From Pseudomonadota bacterium (GTDB lineage: Bacteria > Pseudomonadota > Alphaproteobacteria > Acetobacterales > Acetobacteraceae), in contig JAKBCB010000312.1 of NCBI GenBank assembly GCA_021808185.1, positions 1 through 5,088 of the forward strand: a stretch of DNA of 5,088 nucleotides, read 5' to 3'. Below, in pieces: positions 1-4,439 of the stretch (within the stretch, counting starts at the first letter, position 1; every line of letters begins with the position of its first letter). Below the pieces are notes generated by a model. It saw only the letters and a program-made list of their open reading frames with translations. It had not been told where the DNA came from and made no database searches. The position numbers were made by a program, and so were the translations under genes.

Positions 1-1
1 G

Positions 2-160
2 ACGGCTCTCGACGGCAAGCCGACGCCGGGCATGACGATCCAGCCGCTGCCGGCCGAGGTGCAGGCGGCCCCCGACACCCCGGGCATCAACTGCCAGAAG
101 TGCAACCCGTCGGGCGATCTGTATCCGCTGACCAAAGTCAAGGCGACCGTCCAGCCCTGA
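2..160 (+). CDS. C-terminal end of an unidentified protein (partial, cut by left window edge)
   Basis: The reading frame is open from base 2 to a TGA at 158-160, giving 52 residues that start TALDGKPTPGMTIQPLP and end LTKVKATVQP. G/C dominates third positions, so it looks truly coding. The tail contains a Cys-x-x-Cys pair (NCQKCNPSGD) close to the terminus. I do not recognise the family with confidence. The segment 'LDGKPTPGMTIQPLP' resembles the end of periplasmic sugar-binding proteins of ABC transporters, and such a protein would suit a LacI-regulated catabolic operon, but this is inference from style and context only. The gene lies 77 bp upstream of the dehydrogenase on the same strand, with a strong hairpin between them, so it may be the preceding operon member or the end of a separate unit. 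Confidence 0.7.
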   Translation, partial: TALDGKPTPGMTIQPLPAEVQAAPDTPGINCQKCNPSGDLYPLTKVKATVQP

Positions 161-167
161 AGTGCGG

Positions 168-203
168 GCGCCGGGCCGGCACCGCGCGGTGCCGGCCCGG
201 CGC
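168..203 (+). promoter_or_regulatory. Perfect 16-bp-stem intercistronic hairpin
   Basis: Bases 168-183 (GCGCCGGGCCGGCACC) are exactly complementary to 188-203 (GGTGCCGGCCCGGCGC), leaving a 4-nt GCGC loop. The stem begins 7 nt after the upstream stop codon and ends 17 nt before the Shine-Dalgarno of the dehydrogenase. No T-run follows, so it is not a classical intrinsic terminator. Likely roles are an mRNA 3'-end protector or processing site that sets unequal expression of the two flanking genes, or a U-tract-less partial terminator. The structure is seen directly; the role is inferred. Confidence 0.6.
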
Positions 204-220
204 GTGGCGGAGGGGCGCGT

Positions 221-228
221 GGAGGAGG
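221..228 (+). promoter_or_regulatory. Ribosome binding site that fixes the dehydrogenase start
   Basis: GGAGGAGG at 221-228 lies 9 nt before the ATG at 238. It is the best Shine-Dalgarno in the window. It selects ATG 238 over an in-frame upstream ATG at 100, which lies inside the preceding gene, and over the out-of-frame ATG at 230. Confidence 0.85.
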
Positions 229-237
229 AATGAGAGC

Positions 238-1524
238 ATGATCCGTTATCTGAAAACCGGTAAGACCGAGGCCGAGGCCGCCGAGGCGGACAAGCAAGTG
301 CGCCAGGCCGTGGAAGGCATCCTTGAGGACGTCGCGCGGCGCGGCGACGCGGCGGTGCGCGACCTGTCGGCGCGGTTCGACACATGGCAGCCGGCGAGCT
401 TCCGCCTGTCCGACGCCGAGATTCAGGCGTTGATCGCCAGCCTGCCGGAACGGACCATCGCCGACATCACATTCGCGCAGGCACAGATCCGCCGCTTCGC
501 CGAAGCGCAGCGCGCCAGCCTGCAAGACTTCGAGGTCGAGACGCTGCCCGGCATCCGCCTCGGCCAGAAGAACATTCCGGTCAACAGCGTCGGCTGCTAC
601 GTGCCCGGCGGTCGCTACCCGATGGTGGCCTCGGCCCATATGAGCGTCGTGACCGCGCGCGTGGCGGGGGTGAAACGGGTGATCGCCTGCACGCCGCCGC
701 TGAACGGCGCGCCGCCGGCGGCGACGGTCGCGGCCATGGCGCTCGGCGGAGCCGATGAAATCTACATCCTGGGTGGTATCCAGGCGGTCGCGGCGATGGC
801 GCTCGGCACGCCGACGATCGAGCCGGTCGATATGCTGGTCGGCCCCGGCAATGCCTATGTCGCGGAGGCGAAGCGGCAATTGTACGGCCGTGTCGGCATC
901 GACCTGTTCGCGGGCCCCACCGAGACGCTGATCATCGCCGACGACTCGGCCGATGTGGAGATGTGTGCCACCGACCTGCTCGGCCAGGCCGAGCACGGCC
1001 CGACCTCGCCGGCGATCCTGCTCACCACCTCGCCGCGTCTTGCCGACGGCATCGAAGCCGAGGTGCAGCGCCAGCTGACGCGCCTGCCGACCGCCGATAT
1101 CGCGAGCGTCGCGTGGCGCGACCACGGCCAGGTGATCCTGTGCGACACCGACGATGAACTGGTGCGGGAAGCGGACCGCATCGCCTCCGAGCATGTGCAG
1201 GTGCTGACGCGCGATCCGCGCTGGTTCCTGGAGCGGATGACGAACTACGGCGCGCTGTTTCTCGGCAAGGAGACCAACGTCGCTTACGGCGACAAGGTGA
1301 TCGGCACCAACCACACGCTGCCGACCAAGAAGGCGGCGCGATATACCGGCGGGCTGTGGGTCGGCAAATTCCTCAAGACGGTGACGTATCAACAGGTCAC
1401 GGAGCAGGCGAGCGCGATGATCGGCGAGTACTGCTCGCGGCTGTGCGCGATCGAGAACTTTGCGGGGCATCAGGCGCAGGCCGATCTGCGCGTGCGCCGC
1501 TACGGCGGCAAGAACGCGGCCTGA
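238..1524 (+). CDS. Histidinol dehydrogenase-family enzyme, HpsN-like (non-biosynthetic branch)
   Basis: The 428-aa product matches the histidinol dehydrogenase family over its whole length. Visible landmarks are YVPGGRYP (121-128), VGPGNAYVAEAKRQLYG (201-217), the nucleotide/zinc region GIDLFAGPTE (220-229), GQAEHGP (249-255), SEHVQV (317-322), GDKVIGTNHTLPT (351-363) and FAGHQAQADLR (408-418). Compared with E. coli HisD, the expected zinc ligands are present as Q250, H253, D352 and H411, the catalytic pair as E318-H319, and substrate-site residues as H359 and E406, so the enzyme should be an active NAD-dependent two-step alcohol-to-acid oxidase. The start MIRYLKTGK and the segments CYVPGGRYPMVASAHMS and KFLKTVTYQQV resemble HpsN, sulfopropanediol 3-dehydrogenase, more than biosynthetic HisD. 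No other his gene is nearby, and a LacI regulator and a lactonase-like hydrolase follow. Automatic pipelines would label it hisD; I infer a catabolic alcohol or polyol oxidation of unknown substrate. The stop lies 8 nt before the regulator start. Confidence 0.93.
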   Translation: MIRYLKTGKTEAEAAEADKQVRQAVEGILEDVARRGDAAVRDLSARFDTWQPASFRLSDAEIQALIASLPERTIADITFAQAQIRRFAEAQRASLQDFEVETLPGIRLGQKNIPVNSVGCYVPGGRYPMVASAHMSVVTARVAGVKRVIACTPPLNGAPPAATVAAMALGGADEIYILGGIQAVAAMALGTPTIEPVDMLVGPGNAYVAEAKRQLYGRVGIDLFAGPTETLIIADDSADVEMCATDLLGQAEHGPTSPAILLTTSPRLADGIEAEVQRQLTRLPTADIASVAWRDHGQVILCDTDDELVREADRIASEHVQVLTRDPRWFLERMTNYGALFLGKETNVAYGDKVIGTNHTLPTKKAARYTGGLWVGKFLKTVTYQQVTEQASAMIGEYCSRLCAIENFAGHQAQADLRVRRYGGKNAA

Positions 1525-1532
1525 GCCGCGCC

Positions 1533-2570
1533 ATGGCGCCCGACGACATCCCGCAACCGCGTGAGCGCAAGCCGGTGACGTCGCGGGAGCTTGCGCGCAC
1601 GCTGGGGATTTCGCAGTCCACGATCTCGCGCGCGTACAGCCAGGATGCCAGCATCTCGCCGGTGATGCGCGCGCGTGTGCTGGATGCGGCACGCCAACTG
1701 GGCTACCAGCCGAACATCATCGCCCGCAGCCTGACCACGCGCCGCAGCAATATCGTGGGCATCGTGATGGCGACGATGACGAACCCGTTCTATCCGGAAA
1801 TGCTGGAGCAACTGGCTCAGGGGCTGCAACAGATTGGCCTGCAAACGCTGCTGTTCAACGTGCCGCCGGGTCAGGAGGTGGACAGCGAACTGCCGCTGCT
1901 GATGCAGTACCAGGTCGAGGCCGTGGTGATCGCCTCGGCCACGATTTCCTCGGAAATGGCGCGGGTGTGGACCGCGACCGGACGCCCGGCCGTGCTCATC
2001 AACCGCACCGTGCCGGATGCGGGCGTGAGCACGGTTTCCTGCGACAACGAAGCCGGCGCGCGCGAGATCGCCGACTACCTCGTCGCGCGCGGCCATCGCC
2101 GCCTCGCCTATGTCTCGGGCAAACGAAACACCTCCACCAATGTGGAGCGCGAGCGCGGCTTCCGCGGGCGGCTGCGCGAGCTTGGGCTGGAGCTGTTCGC
2201 CTGCATGGCGGGGCAGGAATACAGCTACGATTCCGGATATGTCGCGGCCATGGAACTCGCGCCGCTGCGGCCGGATGCGGTGTTCTTCGCCAACGACATC
2301 ATGGCCGTCGGCGGCATGGATGCGTTCCGCCATGCATGCGGCATGCGCGTGCCCGAGGACATCGCCGTTGTCGGCTTCGACGACATCCCGATGGCGAACT
2401 GGCCGTCGTACCGGCTGACCACGGTGCAGCAGCCGCTGGCGCGCATGGTGGAAGCGACGGTGCAGTGCCTGAAGGACGCACTCGCCGGGCCGGCGGCGGC
2501 GCCGACGACGCATCTGATCCCCGGCACGTTCATCGCGCGTGCCTCGACCGAAGGGGCGGCGCGCGGATGA
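1533..2570 (+). CDS. LacI-family transcriptional regulator
   Basis: The 345-aa product has the usual LacI/GalR length and order. An N-terminal helix-turn-helix spans about 15-60 (SRELARTLGISQSTISRAYS, then the third helix ending in LGYQPN). A hinge follows at 61-73 (ARSLTTRRS, with the Leu that normally wedges into the operator centre). A periplasmic-binding-protein-like sensor domain starts at IVGIVMATMTNPFYPEM (74-90). Sensor motifs include D171-N172 (CDNEAGAREIADYLVARGHRR), GFRGRL (209-214), FANDIMAVGGMDAFR (252-266), VPEDIAVVGFDDIPMA (273-288) and LTTVQQP (295-301). It is expected to bind an operator as a dimer and release on binding a sugar-like effector. The recognition segment reads SQSTISRAYSQ instead of the common TVSRVLN, a variant I associate with a proteobacterial subgroup. 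ATG 1533 is chosen because it places a short tail before the HTH; a longer in-frame start at 1356 lies inside the dehydrogenase. There is no clear Shine-Dalgarno, so coupling to the upstream gene is likely. It probably controls its own operon; the operator is not visible here. Confidence 0.95.
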   Translation: MAPDDIPQPRERKPVTSRELARTLGISQSTISRAYSQDASISPVMRARVLDAARQLGYQPNIIARSLTTRRSNIVGIVMATMTNPFYPEMLEQLAQGLQQIGLQTLLFNVPPGQEVDSELPLLMQYQVEAVVIASATISSEMARVWTATGRPAVLINRTVPDAGVSTVSCDNEAGAREIADYLVARGHRRLAYVSGKRNTSTNVERERGFRGRLRELGLELFACMAGQEYSYDSGYVAAMELAPLRPDAVFFANDIMAVGGMDAFRHACGMRVPEDIAVVGFDDIPMANWPSYRLTTVQQPLARMVEATVQCLKDALAGPAAAPTTHLIPGTFIARASTEGAARG

Positions 2571-3118
2571 AGCGGATCGACGACGGCCCGCGCCCGCCCA
2601 GCCTGCCGCCCTGCGACGCGCCGCCGCCGGCCGGCATCACCGACGCGCTGGCGCGCGACCTCGACGACGCGACGTTGCGCTATGTCGAAGCGATGCAGTT
2701 GCCGTTCGACCAGTTGCGGCAGGCGGCGGGGCAGATCGCGGGCGTGCTGGTGCTGGCTGTCACCGGCGCGCACGGCGCGGCCGGGCACCCGATGCTGGAA
2801 CTCGCGGAGACCGCGCAGCAGGCGGCGACCGATGCGGTGTCGCGGGTGCGTCCGCCGCCGCGGGGCCGGCATCACCATCGCCATCTCGCGGACGCCGCGC
2901 GCGCCATCGGCGCGGCACTCACGGCGGCGCGGCGGCACCTGCGTGGCGCCGACGACAGCGCGACCGACGCCGTGATGCAGCCGCTGCGCATGGGCTATCG
3001 CGACCTGCAATGGGCCGCCGGCGCGCTGCCCGGCTTCGAGGTGGTCGCGTTTGCGCAAGGATGCTGCGCCCGCCACCCGGCGCCGGCACGGACCAACGAA
3101 CCATCGATCAGGGAGTAA
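2567..3118 (+). CDS. Hypothetical 183-aa helical protein, translationally coupled to the LacI regulator
   Basis: ATG 2567 overlaps the regulator's TGA as ATGA, with AAGGGG at 2551-2556 about 10 nt upstream, and the frame ends at TAA 3116-3118. G/C dominates third positions in this frame, supporting real coding. I do not recognise the family. A Pro-rich N-terminus (9-22) is followed by Ala-rich amphipathic helices at about 24-66 (ITDALARDLDDATLRYVEAM then LRQAAGQIAGVLVLAVTG), 74-96, 105-126 and 131-155, suggesting a small all-alpha bundle. A basic His cluster, RGRHHHRHL (99-107), links the helices. The C-terminus reads GFEVVAFAQGCCARHP (156-171), with adjacent cysteines C166-C167. There is no signal peptide and no convincing membrane segment, although GVLVLAVTG (59-67) is hydrophobic. 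Position between regulator and hydrolase suggests a role in the same pathway, as an accessory, binding or metal-linked protein; that is inference. Confidence 0.8.
   Translation: MKRIDDGPRPPSLPPCDAPPPAGITDALARDLDDATLRYVEAMQLPFDQLRQAAGQIAGVLVLAVTGAHGAAGHPMLELAETAQQAATDAVSRVRPPPRGRHHHRHLADAARAIGAALTAARRHLRGADDSATDAVMQPLRMGYRDLQWAAGALPGFEVVAFAQGCCARHPAPARTNEPSIRE
3110..3115 (+). promoter_or_regulatory. Ribosome binding site for the metallo-hydrolase
   Basis: AGGGAG lies inside the last codons of the 183-aa gene and 8 nt before ATG 3124. It fixes that start against the long open extension of the same frame back to 2539, which would read through the preceding gene. Confidence 0.8.
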
Positions 3119-3123
3119 CGACC

Positions 3124-4002
3124 ATGGCCGACTACTCGATCTGGGTGCTCGAATACAGCTATGTCAGCAACTACCATGTCAGCGGCATCGTCTATGGCGC
3201 GCACAACCAGGGCTACCGCAAGCTGCCGTATTGCTATGTGCTGATCAAAGGCCACGGCACCGCGGCCATGGTCGATGTCGGGTACAACGACAAGGACTAC
3301 GGCGGCATCATGGCGAAGAATTTCGGCGTGGAGAACTGGCACGCGCCGGCTGCCGTGCTGGGTGAATGCGGCGTGACCCCGGAGGAAGTGCGCCACATCT
3401 TCATCACCCACGCGCATTTCGACCACATGGGCAACACCGATGCCTTCCCCAACGCCACGTTCTACATCCAGGAGAAGGAACTCTCGAAGTGGGTGTGGGC
3501 GATGTCGCTGGATCGCCGGTTCCGCTGGCTGATGCTGGCGACCGATCCGGGCGACGTGATGCGCGTGGTCGATCTCGCGCGGCAGGGCCGCCTCGTGTGC
3601 ATCGACGGCGATCGCCAGTCCGTGTTGCCCGGCATCGACCTGCACGCGGCGTTCGATACGCACACCTGGGGCTCGATGTTCGTCCATGTGCGCAACGACG
3701 GCGCCGCGCACAGCGCGGATTCCTGGGTGCTGGCCGGCGATCTCGTGTACAGCTTCGACAACATCGTCGGCACCGCCCCGTCCGACCCGCAATACATCCC
3801 CGTCGGCCTCGCGGTCGGCAGCCAGACCAACCTGATGCTGACCACCGACAAGATGGTGCAACTGGCGGGCGGCGACACACGCCGCGTGATCCCGATCCAC
3901 GAGGAACGGCTGCGCGACGCGTTCCCCTCCCGCATCGCCGCCAACGGCCTGCGGATCACCGAGATCGCGCTGGCCGACGGCGAACGCTCACGGGTCCGGT
4001 AG
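3124..4002 (+). CDS. Metallo-beta-lactamase-fold hydrolase, N-acyl-homoserine-lactonase-like
   Basis: The 292-aa product carries the complete dinuclear zinc site of the superfamily: H96-x-H98-x-D100-H101 (FITHAHFDHMGN), H180 (FDTHTWGSM), bridging D206 (LAGDLVYS) and H259 (IPIHE). The residue three after the bridging Asp is Y209, the same Asp+3 position as the catalytic Tyr194 of the AHL lactonase AiiA. With the substrate-site layout, this favours a lactonase over a beta-lactamase or glyoxalase. The region before the motif (MADYSIWVLEYSYVSNYHVSG) has no signal peptide, so the enzyme is probably cytoplasmic. It is about 40 residues longer than AiiA, mostly between H101 and H180, an aromatic-rich stretch (WVWAMSLDRRFRWLML, 123-138) that could form a lid. 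It starts 5 nt after the previous stop and is the last gene of the operon. In this context it could open a sugar or aldonic-acid lactone made in the pathway; signal degradation (quorum quenching) is the alternative. The family call is firm, the substrate is unknown. Confidence 0.93.
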   Translation: MADYSIWVLEYSYVSNYHVSGIVYGAHNQGYRKLPYCYVLIKGHGTAAMVDVGYNDKDYGGIMAKNFGVENWHAPAAVLGECGVTPEEVRHIFITHAHFDHMGNTDAFPNATFYIQEKELSKWVWAMSLDRRFRWLMLATDPGDVMRVVDLARQGRLVCIDGDRQSVLPGIDLHAAFDTHTWGSMFVHVRNDGAAHSADSWVLAGDLVYSFDNIVGTAPSDPQYIPVGLAVGSQTNLMLTTDKMVQLAGGDTRRVIPIHEERLRDAFPSRIAANGLRITEIALADGERSRVR

Positions 4003-4028
4003 CCGGGGTGTCGCGGCGCTTTGGCGTG

Positions 4029-4060
4029 GTATAAGTGGAGCAGCCCAAGTATAAAAGGGA
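4029..4060 (+). repeat. Imperfect direct repeat in an AT-richer patch after the operon
   Basis: GTATAAGTGGAG (4029-4040) and GTATAAAAGGGA (4049-4060) agree at 8 of 12 positions and start exactly 20 bp apart, about two helical turns. They sit in the most A+T-rich patch of the window, 26 nt after the hydrolase stop. No matching -35 box is placed correctly on either strand, so I do not call a promoter. A protein binding site or chance are both possible. Confidence 0.3.
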
Positions 4061-4090
4061 TGCGATCATAATGTGATGGAGGCGGACAGC

Positions 4091-4113
4091 GCGGTGGCAT
4101 GCATGCCAGCCGC
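4091..4113. repeat. Palindrome with 14-bp perfect core TGGCATGCATGCCA
   Basis: Bases 4095-4108 read identically on both strands. GCGG (4091-4094) and CCGC (4110-4113) extend the symmetry to 18 bp per pair-set, with one unpaired G at 4109. It lies 92 nt after the hydrolase stop in non-coding DNA. With no loop it is better as a dimeric-protein site than as an RNA hairpin, although it could still fold in RNA with the centre open. Confidence 0.5.
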
Positions 4114-4152
4114 CGCGACTGGCCCGCATGCGACCGGCAGCCGCCGCTGGCC
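4101..4152 (+). repeat. Two imperfect tandem units sharing GCATGC, CAGCCGCCGC and TGGCC blocks
   Basis: Unit 1 (4101-4124) has GCATGC, CAGCCGCCGC, a GAC insert, then TGGCC. Unit 2 (4126-4152) has GCATGC, a GACCGG insert, CAGCCGCCGC, then TGGCC. The three blocks are identical and in the same order, with the short inserts shifted, so this looks like an old local duplication. There is no coding support. Confidence 0.45.
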
Positions 4153-4164
4153 GGCGGCCCTGCC
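4136..4164 (+). terminator. Candidate terminator-like hairpin between the operon and the convergent tRNA
   Basis: GGCAG CCGCCG (4136-4146) pairs with CGGCGG (4152-4157) and CTGCC (4160-4164) around a 5-nt CTGGC loop, giving 11 bp with a 2-nt CC bulge at 4158-4159. It is the strongest stem in the spacer between two convergent transcription units. No T-run follows on either strand, so it would be a non-canonical or Rho-assisted terminator at best. Confidence 0.4.
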
Positions 4165-4194
4165 GCGCAATACTTCGCGTTCGCCATACGTGGA

Positions 4195-4220
4195 CCCGGT
4201 TCTCTCGTCCCGCTACCGGG
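4195..4220 (-). terminator. Weak inverted repeat downstream of the tRNA
   Basis: CCCGGT (4195-4200) and ACCGGG (4215-4220) are perfectly complementary with a 14-nt loop, 36 nt beyond the 3' end of the - strand tRNA. This could help form or process the tRNA transcript end. With a 6-bp stem, a large loop and no U-tract it is a weak candidate. I see no clear canonical terminator for the tRNA. Confidence 0.25.
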
Positions 4221-4255
4221 CTGGCCGCTTTCGCTTTTCGGTTCTTCGATGCGTT

Positions 4256-4332
4256 TGGCGTTCCCGGCGGGATTCGAACCCACGGCCCCAGGATTAGGAA
4301 TCCTGTGCTCTATCCTGCTGAGCTACGGGAAC
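4256..4332 (-). tRNA. trnR: tRNA-Arg, anticodon CCT (reads AGG)
   Basis: Read on the - strand, the gene folds into a full cloverleaf. The acceptor stem is GTTCCCG/CGGGAAC (4326-4332 with 4260-4266), the D arm is GCTC-AGCAGGATA-GAGC, and the anticodon arm is CAGGA-TTCCTAA-TCCTG with anticodon CCT. The variable region has 5 nt (GGGCC), and the T arm is GTGGG-TTCGAAT-CCCGC, with one T-G pair at its second step. The discriminator is G (base 4259), and CCA is encoded (4256-4258), for 77 nt in total. It is convergent with the upstream operon and divergent from the dipeptidase gene. Confidence 0.97.
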
Positions 4333-4342
4333 AGCCCGCGTC

Positions 4343-4371
4343 CGTATAGCCCAGGCCGGGCGGTTCGTCAG
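4343..4371 (-). promoter_or_regulatory. Putative sigma-70-type promoter of the tRNA
   Basis: On the - strand, CTGACG (4371-4366) and TATACG (4348-4343) each match the -35 and -10 consensus at 4 of 6 positions and are separated by exactly 17 bp. The -10 box ends 10 nt before the mature tRNA 5' end, giving a short leader of about 4 nt. Position and spacing fit a tRNA promoter well; the boxes themselves are only moderate. Confidence 0.5.
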
Positions 4372-4439
4372 CCGGCAACTGGCACCGTATGAGCGCGGGC
4401 GGGCTTGACGGACGGCGGCGGCGCATCGACGGTGCGGCC

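Noticed and set aside
100..237. Upstream extension of the dehydrogenase frame to an ATG at 100
   Set aside because: It overlaps the end of the preceding gene and runs through the hairpin; ATG 238 has a strong Shine-Dalgarno and the family N-terminus MIRYLK.
1356..1532. Upstream extension of the LacI frame
   Set aside because: It lies within the conserved C-terminus of the dehydrogenase; LacI proteins begin shortly before the helix-turn-helix, which fits ATG 1533.
1500..2513. Long antisense open frame of 337 codons opposite the LacI gene
   Set aside because: It is rich in Arg, His and Ala, has no recognisable motif and mirrors the GC-biased codons of a clear LacI protein; a typical high-GC shadow.
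2539..3123. Long N-terminal extension of the metallo-hydrolase frame
   Set aside because: The extension is a low-complexity Arg/Ala/Gly-rich translation of the 183-aa gene in another frame; a good ribosome site precedes ATG 3124.
2995..3900. Long antisense open frame of 301 codons opposite the metallo-hydrolase
   Set aside because: Same reason: His/Asp/Val-rich shadow of a protein whose full metal site is visible on the + strand.
4003..4255. CRISPR array or insertion sequence in the spacer
   Set aside because: The repeats are only two units without regular spacers, and there is no transposase or flanking target duplication.
3462..4283. Antisense frame ending inside the hydrolase and crossing the spacer
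   Set aside because: It runs through the tRNA and the repeat region and overlaps a certain gene; no domain is visible.
4073..4392. Three small + strand open frames across 4073-4392
   Set aside because: They read through the antisense of the tRNA and give peptides such as SRRDSNPRPQD and GGIRTHGP, a well-known artefact of translating tRNA complements.
4405..4433. Promoter for the dipeptidase with TTGACG as -35
   Set aside because: The hexamer 17 bp downstream (GACGGT) matches the -10 consensus at only two positions; kept only as a remark.
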